The notes below the pieces were generated by a model. The model was not told the origin of the DNA. It did no database searches and worked only from the letters and a program-made list of their open reading frames with translations. Positions 17,223-26,782 of a DNA stretch of 64,000 bases are shown here, in pieces; within the stretch, counting starts at the first letter, position 1; each line of letters opens with the position of its first letter. The position numbers and the translations under genes were made by a program. This stretch comes from Blastococcus sp. CT_GayMR19 (GTDB lineage Bacteria; Actinomycetota; Actinomycetes; Mycobacteriales; Geodermatophilaceae): the NCBI RefSeq assembly GCF_004570385.1, contig NZ_SPQL01000005.1, positions 1 to 64,000 of the forward strand. The letters run 5' to 3'.

Positions 17223-18142
17223 CCAGCACCGAGACCCGCACCGACCGCCAGGTCGACGTCCGCACCCCGTCCGGAGAGACCACCGGCAGCGTCACGCTGC
17301 CCGGTGAGCTCTTCGACGCAGGAGCGAACGTCTCCCTGATGCACCAGGTCGTCATCGCCCAGCTGGCCGCGGCCCGCCAGGGCACGCACTCCACCAAGAC
17401 CCGCGGCCAGGTCAGCGGTGGTGGCGCCAAGCCGTACCGCCAGAAGGGGACCGGCCGGGCCCGTCAGGGCTCGACCCGCGCGCCGCAGTTCGCCGGCGGT
17501 GGCACCGTCTTCGGCCCGACGCCGCGTGACTACACGCAGAAGACCCCGAAGAAGATGAAGGCCGCCGCCCTGCGCGGTGCCCTCTCCGACCGGGCCCGCG
17601 AGGGCCGGGTGCACGTGGTCTCCGCGTTCGTCGACGGCGATGCGCCGAAGACGAAGGCCGCCCTGGCGACGCTCACCGCGGTGACGCAGGCCAAGCGCGT
17701 GCTGGTCGTCCTCGACCGGGACGACGTCCTCAACTGGGTGAGCCTGCGCAACGCGCCGCAGGTGCACCTGATCGAGGCCGGCCAGCTCAACACCTACGAC
17801 GTGCTGGTCGCCGACGAGGTGGTCTTCACCGAGGCCGCGCTCGCCGAGTACGTCGAGGCGAAGTCCAAGGGCGGCACGGTCAAGCCGGACCTCGCCACTC
17901 ACCTGACCCCGGGTGGCATCCCGTCGATCGCTCCGGCCGAGGGCGAGGGCACCGTCGAGACGGGGACCGCGGCCGAGGCGGCGCCGGCGAAGAAGGCTGC
18001 TGCCAAGAAGGCGCCGGCGAAGAAGGCCACGGCCGACAAGGCCGAGGCGGACGACGCCGAGAAGCCGGCCAAGAAGGCCGCCGCGAAGAAGGCGCCCGCC
18101 ACCACGGCGGCTGCTGACGAGACCACCGAGGAGAAGGCATGA
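17219..18142 (+). CDS. rplD: 50S ribosomal protein L4 with Lys/Ala-rich tail
   Basis: L4 lines the exit tunnel and in E. coli represses its own operon. The core holds the usual motifs: [34 protein letters not shown] and GPTPRDY. The protein is 307 residues, whereas most bacterial L4 are about 200-225. The extra ~90 C-terminal residues are low-complexity, with repeated [13 protein letters not shown]-like blocks and acidic spacers, similar to histone-H1 tails. The extension stays in frame up to the ATGA overlap with rplW, so it is real coding sequence. The start is GTG overlapping the rplC stop. Confidence 0.97.
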   Translation: MTSTETRTDRQVDVRTPSGETTGSVTLPGELFDAGANVSLMHQVVIAQLAAARQGTHSTKTRGQVSGGGAKPYRQKGTGRARQGSTRAPQFAGGGTVFGPTPRDYTQKTPKKMKAAALRGALSDRAREGRVHVVSAFVDGDAPKTKAALATLTAVTQAKRVLVVLDRDDVLNWVSLRNAPQVHLIEAGQLNTYDVLVADEVVFTEAALAEYVEAKSKGGTVKPDLATHLTPGGIPSIAPAEGEGTVETGTAAEAAPAKKAAAKKAPAKKATADKAEADDAEKPAKKAAAKKAPATTAAADETTEEKA

Positions 18143-18441
18143 GCGTCCGCGACCCCCGGGACGTCCTGCTCGCCCCGGTGATCTCCGAGAAGAGCTACGG
18201 CCTGCTGGACGCCAACCAGTACACGTTCATCGTGCTGCCGGAGGCGAACAAGACGCAGATCAAGATCGCGGTCGAGCAGATCTTCAAGGTGAAGGTCCTC
18301 GGCGTGAACACGATCAACCGTCAGGGCAAGCGCAAGCGCAGCAAGGGCAGCGTGATGGGCAAGCGCAAGGACACCAAGCGCGCCATCGTCTCGCTCGCCC
18401 CCGGCGAGCGCATCGAGATCTTCGGGGGCCCGAACGCCTGA
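18139..18441 (+). CDS. rplW: 50S ribosomal protein L23
   Basis: L23, 100 residues, lies at the tunnel exit and docks trigger factor and SRP. It has the [16 protein letters not shown] motif and the lysine-rich [22 protein letters not shown] loop. Its ATG overlaps the rplD stop (ATGA). The stop codon lies in the 4-nt loop of an 8-bp hairpin (18431-18450). A 54-nt gap then leads to rplB. Confidence 0.98.
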   Translation: MSVRDPRDVLLAPVISEKSYGLLDANQYTFIVLPEANKTQIKIAVEQIFKVKVLGVNTINRQGKRKRSKGSVMGKRKDTKRAIVSLAPGERIEIFGGPNA

Positions 18442-18450
18442 CGGCGTTCG
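18431..18450 (+). promoter_or_regulatory. Hairpin around the rplW stop codon
   Basis: CGAACGCC (18431-18438) pairs with GGCGTTCG (18443-18450), leaving TGAC, which includes the TGA stop of rplW, as the loop. It is a short intra-operon stem with no T-run. Confidence 0.5.
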
Positions 18451-18495
18451 AGGTAACCGACCGGACCAGAGAGAACAGACAGGGACTCACGACCC

Positions 18496-19329
<834 letters not shown>

Positions 19330-19352
19330 GCGGGAAGAGGAGTTCGACAGAC

Positions 19353-19634
19353 ATGCCACGCAGCCTGAAGAAGGGCCCGTTCGTCGACGACCACCTGCTC
19401 AAGAAGGTGGACGCCCAGAACGAAAAGGGCACCAAGAACGTCATCCGCACCTGGTCGCGGCGCTCGACGATCATCCCCGACATGCTCGGGCACACGATGG
19501 CCGTCCACGACGGCCGCAAGCACGTCCCGGTGTTCGTGACCGAGGCGATGGTCGGGCACAAGCTCGGCGAGTTCGCGCCCACGCGCACTTTCCGTGGGCA
19601 CATCAAGGACGACCGCCGCTCGCGGCGGGGCTGA
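19353..19634 (+). CDS. rpsS: 30S ribosomal protein S19
   Basis: S19, 93 residues, sits in the 30S head next to S13. The sequence [18 protein letters not shown], then [27 protein letters not shown] and [16 protein letters not shown] is diagnostic. GAAGAGGAG precedes the ATG. rplV begins 19 nt after the stop. Confidence 0.98.
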   Translation: MPRSLKKGPFVDDHLLKKVDAQNEKGTKNVIRTWSRRSTIIPDMLGHTMAVHDGRKHVPVFVTEAMVGHKLGEFAPTRTFRGHIKDDRRSRRG

Positions 19635-19653
19635 CCAGGTAGAGGACAGACAG

Positions 19654-20133
19654 ATGACTTCCCAGTTGGGACAGGAGGCGCCGGTCGCCCGGGCTACGGC
19701 CCGGTTCGTCCGTGTGACCCCCATGAAGGCCCGGCGGGTGGTGGACCTGATCCGCTACCTGCCGACAGACGAGGCACTCGCCCTGCTGCGCTTCGCGCCG
19801 CAGAGTGCCAGCGAGCCGGTTGCCAAGGTCGTCGCCAGCGCGGTGGCGAACGCGGAGCACAACCTGCAGCTGGACCCGGCCGCCCTGGTGGTCAGTGCCG
19901 CCTACGTCGACGAGGGCCCCACGCTCAAGCGGATCCGTCCGCGCGCGCAGGGCCGGGCGTTCCGCATCAACAAGCGGACCAGCCACATCACCGTCGAGGT
20001 GAGCGAGGTCGGCGGCAGCGCCGAGCTCGCGCAGAAGTCGCGCAAGGCGCGTCGGGACACCGGCCAGTCCGGCCCGGCCACCCAGCAGCAGAGCAACCAG
20101 TCCAGGAGCAACACGAGGGGAGGGACCCGCTAG
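19654..20133 (+). CDS. rplV: 50S ribosomal protein L22
   Basis: L22, 159 residues, has a beta-hairpin that lines the exit tunnel, seen as [22 protein letters not shown]. The frame is open back to 19594, inside rpsS, but the ATG at 19654 with AGAGGA upstream is preferred because the product then starts MTSQLG just before the conserved [16 protein letters not shown] block. The last ~30 residues are a Gln/Ser/Arg-rich tail. The stop overlaps the GTG of rpsC by one base. Confidence 0.96.
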   Translation: MTSQLGQEAPVARATARFVRVTPMKARRVVDLIRYLPTDEALALLRFAPQSASEPVAKVVASAVANAEHNLQLDPAALVVSAAYVDEGPTLKRIRPRAQGRAFRINKRTSHITVEVSEVGGSAELAQKSRKARRDTGQSGPATQQQSNQSRSNTRGGTR

Positions 20134-21062
20134 TGGGTCAGAAGGTCAACCCGCACGGGTTCCGGCTCGGCATCACCACGGACTACAAGTCGCGGTGGTT
20201 CGCCGACAAGCTCTATTCGTCCTACGTCAAGGAGGACGTCGCGATCCGCAAGCTCATGTCCAAGGGCATGGAGCGGGCCGGCATCTCCAAGGTCGAGATC
20301 GAGCGGACCCGCGACCGGGTCCGCGTCGACATCCACACCGCCCGGCCGGGCATCGTCATCGGCCGCCGCGGCGCGGAGGCCGACCGCATCCGCGGCGAGC
20401 TCGAGAAGCTCACCGGCAAGCAGGTGCAGCTGAACATCCTCGAGGTCAAGAACCCCGAGTCGGACGCGCAGCTCGTCGCCCAGGGTGTCGCCGAGCAGCT
20501 CTCCAGCCGGGTCAGCTTCCGTCGTGCCATGCGCAAGGCGATGCAGTCGGCCCAGCGCAGCCCGCAGGTCAAGGGCATCCGGGTGCAGTGCTCGGGTCGC
20601 CTGGGCGGCACGGAGATGAGCCGGTCGGAGTTCTACCGCGAGGGCCGGGTGCCGCTGCACACGCTCCGCGCGAACATCGACTACGGCATCTACGAGGCCC
20701 GCACCACCTTCGGCCGCATCGGCGTCAAGGTGTGGATCTACAAGGGTGACGTCAGCGGTTCGCGGGCCGAGCGGGCGGCCCTCGAGGCGCTCGCCGACCG
20801 GCAGCAGCGTCGCGAGCGCGCCCAGCGCCCGCAGCGTCGCTCGGGTTCCTCCGGCACCACCGCCGGTGGCACCGAGGCCGGCCGCGCAGCGGTCGAGTCG
20901 TCCACCGGACCGGTCGCGGACACGGCCGAGAGCACCGTCGCGGTGACCTCGGGCGAGGTCGCTCCCGAGACGACCGTCGCCGAGGTTGCCGGCCCGGAGG
21001 CCACCGCCGCCGCCGAGAGCACGGCTGCGCAGCCCTCGGCGACCGAGACCACGGAGGGCTGA
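20133..21062 (+). CDS. rpsC: 30S ribosomal protein S3 with Ala/Thr/Glu-rich tail
   Basis: S3 is at the mRNA entry site. The KH domain carries [17 protein letters not shown], and the C-domain has [31 protein letters not shown]. The protein is 309 residues, compared with about 210-275 usually. The last ~85 residues are a low-complexity tail rich in Ala, Thr, Glu, Ser and Val. The GTG start shares a base with the rplV stop, and rplP starts 3 nt after its stop. Confidence 0.97.
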   Translation: MGQKVNPHGFRLGITTDYKSRWFADKLYSSYVKEDVAIRKLMSKGMERAGISKVEIERTRDRVRVDIHTARPGIVIGRRGAEADRIRGELEKLTGKQVQLNILEVKNPESDAQLVAQGVAEQLSSRVSFRRAMRKAMQSAQRSPQVKGIRVQCSGRLGGTEMSRSEFYREGRVPLHTLRANIDYGIYEARTTFGRIGVKVWIYKGDVSGSRAERAALEALADRQQRRERAQRPQRRSGSSGTTAGGTEAGRAAVESSTGPVADTAESTVAVTSGEVAPETTVAEVAGPEATAAAESTAAQPSATETTEG

Positions 21063-21065
21063 CAC

Positions 21066-21482
21066 GTGCTCATCCCACGGCGCGTCAAGCACCGCAAGCA
21101 GCACCACCCGGACCGCGGCGGCAAGGCCAAGGGCGGGACGGCGATCAACTTCGGTGAGTTCGCCATCCAGGCCCTCGAGCCGGCCTACGTGACCAACCGG
21201 CAGATCGAGTCCGCTCGTATCGCCATGACCCGTCACATCAAGCGTGGCGGCAAGGTGTGGATCTCGATCTACCCGGACCGTCCGCTGACCAAGAAGCCCG
21301 CCGAGACCCGCATGGGTTCCGGTAAGGGGTCCCCCGAGTGGTGGGTGGCCAACGTGAAGCCCGGACGCATCATGTTCGAGCTCTCCGGTGTCGCCGAGCC
21401 CGTGGCCCGCGAGGCGATGCGCCGCGCGATCCACAAGCTCCCGATGAAGTGCCGCTTCATCACGCGTGAAGGAGAAGTGTGA
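21066..21482 (+). CDS. rplP: 50S ribosomal protein L16
   Basis: L16, 138 residues, lies by the A site. It begins [15 protein letters not shown] and contains [29 protein letters not shown]. The arginine in [12 protein letters not shown] is the loop hydroxylated by YcfD in E. coli. The start is GTG. Its stop and the rpmC ATG share one base (GTGATG). Confidence 0.98.
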   Translation: MLIPRRVKHRKQHHPDRGGKAKGGTAINFGEFAIQALEPAYVTNRQIESARIAMTRHIKRGGKVWISIYPDRPLTKKPAETRMGSGKGSPEWWVANVKPGRIMFELSGVAEPVAREAMRRAIHKLPMKCRFITREGEV

Positions 21483-21715
21483 TGGCCGCCGGTCTGACCG
21501 CTCCCGAGCTGCGCGAGCTGTCCGTGGACGAGCTCGCCACGCGGCTGCGTGAGCACAAGGAAGAACTGTTCAACCTGCGGTTCCAGGTGGCCACCGGCCA
21601 GCTGGACAACAACCGGCGACTGCAGACCGTCCGCCGCGACATCGCCCGGATCTACACGATCATGCGCGAGCGCGAGCTGGGTCTCTCGGTCGCCCCGAAC
21701 GAGGGTGTGGCATGA
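21482..21715 (+). CDS. rpmC: 50S ribosomal protein L29
   Basis: L29, 77 residues, is a two-helix protein at the tunnel exit beside L23. [26 protein letters not shown] and [23 protein letters not shown] are the two helices. The GTG one codon upstream (21479) could serve, but the ATG at 21482 has the better-placed GGAG. The stop overlaps rpsQ (ATGA). Confidence 0.97.
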   Translation: MAAGLTAPELRELSVDELATRLREHKEELFNLRFQVATGQLDNNRRLQTVRRDIARIYTIMRERELGLSVAPNEGVA

Positions 21716-22002
21716 GCGAGACCCAGGAAGCGTCGGGCCCCGGCCTGGCCGGTCGCGGGTACCGCAAGGTGCGCGAGGGCCTGGTCGTCAGCGACAAGAT
21801 GGAGAAGACCATCGTCGTCGAGGTCGAGGACCGCGTGAAGCACGGCCTGTACGGCAAGGTCATCCGCCGTACGAGCAAGCTGAAGGCGCATGACGAGCAG
21901 AACGTCGCCGGCATCGGCGACCGCGTGCAGATCATGGAGACCCGTCCGACGTCGGCCACCAAGCGGTGGCGGCTCGTGACGGTCGTCGAGAAGGCCAAGT
22001 AA
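21712..22002 (+). CDS. rpsQ: 30S ribosomal protein S17
   Basis: S17, 96 residues, is a primary 16S rRNA binder with an OB fold. [44 protein letters not shown] is diagnostic. It starts with ATGA overlap to rpmC and is the last gene of the S10-like half. A 246-nt structured gap separates it from rplN, the first gene of the spc half. Confidence 0.98.
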   Translation: MSETQEASGPGLAGRGYRKVREGLVVSDKMEKTIVVEVEDRVKHGLYGKVIRRTSKLKAHDEQNVAGIGDRVQIMETRPTSATKRWRLVTVVEKAK

Positions 22003-22010
22003 CCGAACAC

Positions 22011-22036
22011 GCAATCGGAGCGCCAGCGAGGATTGC
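22011..22036 (+). repeat. GCAATC...GATTGC stem carrying a GAGCGCCAGCGAG motif
   Basis: A 6-bp inverted repeat (GCAATC / GATTGC) encloses GAGCGCCAGCGAGG. The same GAGCGCCAGCGAG core occurs at about 40223-40235 and 40974-40986, both in ribosomal-gene spacers, so it looks like a dispersed motif. Confidence 0.45.
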
Positions 22037-22142
22037 CTGTGGTCGGAACGACCAGGGCAGCCGCGCAGAGCGCGACGAGGTCGGATACTCTGGACGACTG
22101 GCGCGCCCCCCGGGTGCGCGCCGCATCCCGGTACCCGTGCTT

Positions 22143-22223
22143 CGGACGCACCGGCGGCCACCGCCGCCGGTGCGTCCGCACGCGAGTGCCGGACAGCCGG
22201 TTCACCGAACCGGCCCGGCTGTC
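22143..22223 (+). promoter_or_regulatory. Two strong hairpins in the rpsQ-rplN spacer
   Basis: The first is a perfect 16-bp stem (22143-22158 with 22163-22178) with a CACC loop. The second pairs 22192-22200 with 22215-22223 (9 bp), with an alternative inner pairing CCGGTTC / GAACCGG inside it. They sit just before the ribosome site of rplN. A terminator or attenuator between the S10 and spc halves, or a ribosomal-protein binding site, would fit; the sequence does not decide. Confidence 0.6.
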
Positions 22224-22248
22224 ACAACAAAGATTTGGGAGTAGGGAC

Positions 22249-22617
22249 GTGATCCAGCAGGAGTCGCGGCTGCGAGTCGCCGACAACACCGGAGCAAAGG
22301 AGATCCTCTGCATCCGGGTGCTCGGCGGTTCCGGGCGACGCTACGCGGGCATCGGCGACGTCATCGTCGGCACCGTGAAGGACGCGCTGCCCGGTGCCGG
22401 CGTCAAGAAGGGCGACGTGGTCAAGGCCGTCATCGTCCGCACGGTGAAGGAGCGCCGTCGTCCTGACGGTTCCTACATCCGCTTCGACGAGAACGCCGCG
22501 GTCATCATCCGCGACAGCGGCGACCCGCGCGGGACGCGCATCTTCGGGCCGGTCGGCCGGGAACTGCGCGACAAGCGCTTCATGCGGATCATCTCGCTCG
22601 CACCGGAGGTGCTGTGA
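22249..22617 (+). CDS. rplN: 50S ribosomal protein L14
   Basis: L14, 122 residues, forms an intersubunit bridge. It starts [19 protein letters not shown] and ends [23 protein letters not shown]. The frame extends back to 22033, but the GTG at 22249 after GGGAGTAGGGA gives the exact family start. It heads the spc half; rplX follows within 2 nt. Confidence 0.97.
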   Translation: MIQQESRLRVADNTGAKEILCIRVLGGSGRRYAGIGDVIVGTVKDALPGAGVKKGDVVKAVIVRTVKERRRPDGSYIRFDENAAVIIRDSGDPRGTRIFGPVGRELRDKRFMRIISLAPEVL

Positions 22618-22619
22618 AC

Positions 22620-22967
22620 ATGGCTGACAACAGCCGCGCCAAGGCGCCGTCGATGAAGGTCAAGAAGGGTGACACCGTGGTCGTCCTGTCCGGCAAGGAC
22701 AGGGGCGCCAAGGGTCGCGTCATCGCTGCGTTCCCCAAGCTCCAGCGGGTGCTGGTCGAGGGTGTGGGCCGCGTGAAGAAGCACACCCGCATCAGCTCCA
22801 ACCAGCGCGGCGCCCAGCAGGGCGGGATCGTCACGCAGGAGGCGCCCATCCACGTGAGCAACGTGATGGTGATCGACTCCGAGGACAAGCCCACCCGCGT
22901 CGGCTACCGCAAGGACGACAACGGCCGCAGCGTCCGCGTCTCGCGGCGAACCGGTAAGGACCTCTGA
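22620..22967 (+). CDS. rplX: 50S ribosomal protein L24
   Basis: L24, 115 residues, initiates 50S assembly. The KOW motif is [22 protein letters not shown]. Two starts are possible: GTG at 22614, overlapping the rplN stop, or ATG at 22620. I prefer the ATG because the GGAGGT at about 22605 is 9 nt away. rplE follows after 5 nt. Confidence 0.95.
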   Translation: MADNSRAKAPSMKVKKGDTVVVLSGKDRGAKGRVIAAFPKLQRVLVEGVGRVKKHTRISSNQRGAQQGGIVTQEAPIHVSNVMVIDSEDKPTRVGYRKDDNGRSVRVSRRTGKDL

Positions 22968-22972
22968 ACGTC

Positions 22973-23557
22973 ATGAGCGCACCCACGCGCGAGCTGCCCC
23001 GCATGCTCGCCCACTACCGCGAGACCATCGCACCGGCGCTGCAGTCGGAGTTCAACTACGACAACGTCATGCAGATCCCGCGCCTGACGAAGATCGTCGT
23101 CAACATGGGCGTCGGCGAGGCCACCCGCGACGCCAAGCTGATGGACGGCGCCGTCCGCGACCTGACCGCGATCACCGGTCAGAAGCCGGCCGTCGTCCGG
23201 GCCCGCAAGTCCATCGCGCAGTTCAAGCTGCGCGAGGGCATGCCGATCGGCGCCAAGGTGACCCTGCGCGGCGACCGGATGTGGGAGTTCCTGGACCGGC
23301 TGCTGTCGCTGGCCCTGCCCCGTATCCGCGACTTCCGCGGCCTGAACTCCAAGCAGTTCGACGGCCACGGGAACTACACCTTCGGCCTCAACGAGCAGTC
23401 GATGTTCCGCGAGATCGACGTCGACAAGATCGATCGGCAGCGCGGCATGGACATCACGCTGGTCACCACCGCCTCGACCGACGACGAGGGGCGTGAGCTG
23501 CTCCGCCAGCTCGGCTTCCCCTTCGCCGGCTCGCCCGTCGTGACCACCACCCGCTGA
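22973..23557 (+). CDS. rplE: 50S ribosomal protein L5
   Basis: L5, 194 residues, binds 5S rRNA and contacts the P-site t[54 protein letters not shown] and the C-terminal [11 protein letters not shown] segment are typical. The ATG is 5 nt after rplX, with AAGGA inside the rplX end. The zinc-type S14 gene follows after 17 nt. Confidence 0.98.
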   Translation: MSAPTRELPRMLAHYRETIAPALQSEFNYDNVMQIPRLTKIVVNMGVGEATRDAKLMDGAVRDLTAITGQKPAVVRARKSIAQFKLREGMPIGAKVTLRGDRMWEFLDRLLSLALPRIRDFRGLNSKQFDGHGNYTFGLNEQSMFREIDVDKIDRQRGMDITLVTTASTDDEGRELLRQLGFPFAGSPVVTTTR

Positions 23558-23574
23558 GCCGGTAGGAGAAACCA

Positions 23575-23760
23575 ATGGCCAAGAAGGCTCTGATCGAGAA
23601 GGCGAACCGCAAGCCCAAGTTCGCCGTCCGTGGCTACACCCGCTGCCAGCGGTGCGGTCGCCCGCACTCGGTGTTCCGCAAGTTCGGCCTCTGCCGGATC
23701 TGCCTGCGGGAGATGGCCCACGCCGGGGAGCTCCCGGGCGTGCGCAAGTCCAGCTGGTAA
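23575..23760 (+). CDS. rpsZ: 30S ribosomal protein S14, zinc-binding type Z
   Basis: This is the 61-residue short S14 with all four zinc cysteines: C24-x2-C27 and C40-x2-C43. The sequence [16 protein letters not shown]...[24 protein letters not shown] is diagnostic. In actinobacteria a zinc-free paralogue elsewhere is often Zur-controlled; none is in this window. GGTAGGAG precedes the ATG. A 126-nt gap with a CA-rich stretch follows before rpsH. Confidence 0.97.
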   Translation: MAKKALIEKANRKPKFAVRGYTRCQRCGRPHSVFRKFGLCRICLREMAHAGELPGVRKSSW

Positions 23761-23886
23761 GTCATTCCATCCGGCCGTGGCGCTCGCCCCGGCCGCACCA
23801 CAGCACCACCGTTCGCCGACAGGCCCACGACCACCGGACAAGCCCGGGAAACGTGCGGAACCGCGGCGAGAAAGGCACCACATTCC

Positions 23887-24297
23887 ATGACGATGACCGA
23901 CCCGATCGCGGACATGCTGACGCGCCTGCGGAACGCCAACCAGGCGTATCACGACTCGGCGGCCATGCCGTCCTCGAAGCTCAAGACGCACATCGCCGAG
24001 ATCCTCCAGCAGGAGGGTTACATCGCCGGCTGGACCGTCAACGACATCGAGAAGGACGGCAGCACCTTCAAGCAGCTGGTCGTCGACCTGAAGTACGGCC
24101 CCAACCGTGAGCGGAGCATCGCCGGCGTCCGGCGCGTCTCCAAGCCCGGTCTGCGGGTGTACGCCAAGTCCACCGCGCTGCCCAAGGTGCTCGGCGGGCT
24201 CGGCGTGGCGATCATCTCGACCTCCACCGGGCTGCTCACCGACAAGCAGGCGAACAAGAAGGGCGTGGGTGGGGAAGTCCTCGCCTACGTCTGGTAA
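23887..24297 (+). CDS. rpsH: 30S ribosomal protein S8
   Basis: S8, 136 residues, binds the central 16S domain and in E. coli represses the spc operon. [19 protein letters not shown] and [33 protein letters not shown] identify it. ATG at 23887 follows a GGCGAGAAAGG leader. rplF follows after 13 nt. The upstream leader holds a CAGCACCAC motif like those upstream of rpsL and groES. Confidence 0.97.
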   Translation: MTMTDPIADMLTRLRNANQAYHDSAAMPSSKLKTHIAEILQQEGYIAGWTVNDIEKDGSTFKQLVVDLKYGPNRERSIAGVRRVSKPGLRVYAKSTALPKVLGGLGVAIISTSTGLLTDKQANKKGVGGEVLAYVW

Positions 24298-24310
24298 GGG
24301 AGCAGCGAAG

Positions 24311-24850
24311 ATGTCACGGATCGGACGACTCCCGATCGCTGTGCCCGGTGGTGTGGACATCGCCATCGACGGCCAGACGGTCAACGTCAAGGGCCCCAAG
24401 GGCTCGCTGAGCCACACCGTCGCGGCGCCCATCACGGTCGAGCGCGACGAGGACGGCACGCTGCGGGTGCAGCGTCCCAACGACGAGCGTCAGAACCGCG
24501 CCCTGCACGGGCTGTCGCGGACGCTCATCGCCAACATGATCACCGGCGTCACCGAGGGCTACACCAAGACCCTGGAGATCGTCGGTGTCGGTTACCGCGT
24601 CCAGGCGCGTGGCTCGGACCTCGAGTTCGCCCTGGGCTTCAGCCACCCGGTGCCGGTGAAGGCCCCCGAGGGGATCACCTTCACGGTCGAGGCCCCCACC
24701 CGCCTGCGGGTGACGGGGATCGACAAGCAGCAGGTCGGCGAGGTCGCCGCCAAGATCCGCAAGATCCGCAAGCCCGACCCGTACAAGGGCAAGGGCGTGC
24801 GGTATCAGGGCGAGGTCGTCAAGCGCAAGGTCGGGAAGACGGGCAAGTGA
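24311..24850 (+). CDS. rplF: 50S ribosomal protein L6
   Basis: L6, 179 residues, lies near the factor-binding site. It starts [17 protein letters not shown] and ends with [31 protein letters not shown]. The frame is open back into rpsH, but the ATG at 24311 after GGGAGCAGCGAAG gives the standard start. The stop overlaps the rplR ATG by one base. Confidence 0.97.
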   Translation: MSRIGRLPIAVPGGVDIAIDGQTVNVKGPKGSLSHTVAAPITVERDEDGTLRVQRPNDERQNRALHGLSRTLIANMITGVTEGYTKTLEIVGVGYRVQARGSDLEFALGFSHPVPVKAPEGITFTVEAPTRLRVTGIDKQQVGEVAAKIRKIRKPDPYKGKGVRYQGEVVKRKVGKTGK

Positions 24851-25263
24851 TGGCTCAGGCGAAGACAGAGAAGGGCGCCGGGGGCCACAAGCCCGTCGGC
24901 ACCGACATCAGCACGGCTCGCCGGGTCTCACGGCTGCGCCGTCACAACCGGCTGCGCAAGCGGGTCTCCGGCACGCCGGAGCGTCCGCGCCTGGTGGTCA
25001 AGCGCAGCTCGCGGCACATCCACGTGCAGCTCGTCGACGACACCGTCGGCCGCACGCTGGCCAACGCGTCCACCATGGATGCCGGCCTGCGCGGTGCCGA
25101 GGGCGACAAGTCCGCCCTGGCCCGCCAGGTGGGCGCCCTGATCGCCGAGCGCGCGAAGGCGGCCGGCATCTCCGCGGTCGTGTTCGACCGCGGCGGCAAC
25201 CGGTACGCCGGGCGGATCGCCGCTCTGGCCGACGGTGCCCGCGAGGGCGGGCTGGACTTCTGA
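24850..25263 (+). CDS. rplR: 50S ribosomal protein L18
   Basis: L18, 137 residues, binds 5S r[40 protein letters not shown] and the C-terminal [26 protein letters not shown] are diagnostic. The ATG shares a base with the rplF stop. The stop shares a base with a 14-codon minicistron that leads to rpsE. Confidence 0.96.
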   Translation: MAQAKTEKGAGGHKPVGTDISTARRVSRLRRHNRLRKRVSGTPERPRLVVKRSSRHIHVQLVDDTVGRTLANASTMDAGLRGAEGDKSALARQVGALIAERAKAAGISAVVFDRGGNRYAGRIAALADGAREGGLDF

Positions 25264-25307
25264 TGAGCAGCAACAGCACGACCAAGCAGATCGAGAGGGA
25301 CGTCTGA
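25263..25307 (+). CDS. 14-codon minicistron between rplR and rpsE
   Basis: An ATG at 25263 shares a base with the rplR stop, and the frame ends with a TGA (25305-25307) whose last base starts rpsE. The 14-residue product would be [14 protein letters not shown]. The near-perfect tiling (TGATG at both ends) suggests translating ribosomes are handed from rplR to rpsE through it. It could instead be a chance frame in a 43-nt spacer. No protein family is recognised. Confidence 0.4.
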   Translation: MSSNSTTKQIERDV

Positions 25308-25948
25308 TGCCAGGACCACAGCGACGCGGCGGTGGCGCCGGTGGCGCCGGCGGCGCCGGCGGTGCCGGCGGCGGTAACGACCGCCGCGACCGTCGTGACG
25401 GCGGTCGGGGCCCGGGTGGCGCACCCGCCGAGAAGAGCAACTACATCGAGCGCGTGGTCGCCATCAACCGCGTGTCCAAGGTCGTCAAGGGTGGTCGACG
25501 CTTCAGCTTCACCGCCCTGGTGATCGTGGGCGACGGCGACGGCAAGGTCGGCGTCGGCTACGGCAAGGCCAAGGAGGTGCCCGCGGCGATCGCCAAGGGC
25601 GTCGAGGAGGCCAAGAAGCACTTCTACAACGTGCCGCGCATCGCCAGCACCATCCCGCACCCCGTGCAGGGTGAGGCGGCGGCCGGTGTGGTGCTGCTCA
25701 AGCCGGCCAGCCCCGGTACCGGTGTCATCGCCGGTGGGCCGGTGCGTGCCGTGCTCGAGTGCGCCGGGATCCACGACGTGCTCTCCAAGAGCCTCGGTTC
25801 GTCGAACCCGATCAACATCGTGCACGCCACGATGCAGGCGCTGAAGGACCTCGTCCGCCCCGAGGAGATCGCGGCCCGCCGTGGCCTGCCCCTCGAGGAC
25901 GTCGCCCCGGCCGCCATGCTCCGTGCGCGTGCGGGTCAGGGGGTCTGA
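25307..25948 (+). CDS. rpsE: 30S ribosomal protein S5 with Gly/Arg-rich N-terminus
   Basis: S5, 213 residues, lines the mRNA channel and affects fidelity. The core has [47 protein letters not shown]. The first ~42 residues are unusual for bacteria in general: Gly/Ala then Arg/Asp/Gly repeats. ATG at 25307 follows GAGAGGGA. rpmD starts one base after the stop. Confidence 0.97.
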   Translation: MPGPQRRGGGAGGAGGAGGAGGGNDRRDRRDGGRGPGGAPAEKSNYIERVVAINRVSKVVKGGRRFSFTALVIVGDGDGKVGVGYGKAKEVPAAIAKGVEEAKKHFYNVPRIASTIPHPVQGEAAAGVVLLKPASPGTGVIAGGPVRAVLECAGIHDVLSKSLGSSNPINIVHATMQALKDLVRPEEIAARRGLPLEDVAPAAMLRARAGQGV

Positions 25949-25949
25949 G

Positions 25950-26129
25950 ATGGCACAGCTGAAGGTCACCCAGATCCGGTCGTCGATCGGCAACAAGAAG
26001 AACCAGCGGGAGACGCTGCGCTCGCTGGGGCTCAAGCGGATCCACGACTCGGTCGTGCAGGAGGACCGTCCCGAGATCCGCGGGATGGTCGCGACGGTGC
26101 CGCACCTCGTGCGCGTCGAGGAAGTCTGA
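25950..26129 (+). CDS. rpmD: 50S ribosomal protein L30
   Basis: L30, 59 residues, is a small 50S protein. [31 protein letters not shown] and the [15 protein letters not shown] end are typical. The longer frame to 25881 lies inside rpsE and is discarded. It follows rpsE by one base and precedes rplO by 13 nt. Confidence 0.96.
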   Translation: MAQLKVTQIRSSIGNKKNQRETLRSLGLKRIHDSVVQEDRPEIRGMVATVPHLVRVEEV

Positions 26130-26142
26130 GGAAAGACTCGCT

Positions 26143-26586
26143 ATGACACTGAAAGTTCACCACCTGCGTCCGGCCCCCGGCGCCCACACCCCGAAGACCC
26201 GCGTGGGTCGCGGTGAGGGCTCCAAGGGCAAGACCGCCGGTCGCGGAACCAAGGGCACCGGCGCCCGGGGCAACACCTCGGCCCGCTTCGAGGGTGGGCA
26301 GACCCCGCTGCACATGCGGCTGCCCAAGCTCTCGGGGTTCAAGAGCCCGAACAAGGTCGTCTTCCAGGTCGTCAACCTGGACCGGATCGCGGCGCTGTTC
26401 CCGCAGGGCGGGTCGATCGACCCGGACGCGCTGGTCCAGGCCGGCGCCGTCCGCCGGGGCCAGCCGGTCAAGGTGCTCGGCACCGGCGATCTGGGCGGCG
26501 TGAAGGTCGACGTCCACGCGCACGCCTTCTCCACGTCCGCGGCCGAGAAGATCGGCGCGGCCGGGGGCAGTACCACCCGCATCTGA
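26143..26586 (+). CDS. rplO: 50S ribosomal protein L15
   Basis: L15, 147 residues, is a late-assembly protein. The glycine-rich N-terminus [24 protein letters not shown] and [12 protein letters not shown] are diagnostic. ATG follows GAGGAAAG. It ends the spc cluster; two strong stems lie in the 196 nt before secY. Confidence 0.97.
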   Translation: MTLKVHHLRPAPGAHTPKTRVGRGEGSKGKTAGRGTKGTGARGNTSARFEGGQTPLHMRLPKLSGFKSPNKVVFQVVNLDRIAALFPQGGSIDPDALVQAGAVRRGQPVKVLGTGDLGGVKVDVHAHAFSTSAAEKIGAAGGSTTRI

Positions 26587-26594
26587 CGGCAGAC

Positions 26595-26641
26595 GACCCC
26601 CGGGGCGCTCCTCGATTCCGAGGGACCGCGCCCCGGGGGTC
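26595..26641 (+). terminator. Terminator-like hairpin after rplO
   Basis: A 13-bp GC stem (26595-26607 with 26629-26641) encloses an inner CCTCG/CGAGG stem, beginning 9 nt after the rplO stop. It separates the ribosomal cluster from secY. Confidence 0.7.
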
Positions 26642-26649
26642 CTCTGCTG

Positions 26650-26676
26650 CCCGGCCCGGAGAAGACCCGGGCCGGG
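26650..26676 (+). terminator. Second stem downstream of rplO
   Basis: A 10-bp stem (26650-26659 with 26667-26676) with a 7-nt loop lies directly behind the first hairpin. The two together look like a tandem terminator. Confidence 0.45.
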
Positions 26677-26782
26677 ACCGTCCAAGGGCGGGACAGGCCG
26701 AGCCACGCCCCTCAATCACGGGTGCTGAACCGGTAAGTCCCCGTCCGTTGCTAACCTCACACGACCGATCAGGGGAGGGCAC

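Noticed and set aside
22075-22105. Promoter with -10 TACTCT in the rpsQ-rplN spacer
   Set aside because: The -10-like sequence near 22087 has no acceptable -35 at 16-18 bp, so it was not called.
26752-26757. secY promoter with -10 TAACCT
   Set aside because: Position fits a short leader, but no -35 matched at a usable distance; mentioned only in the secY entry.
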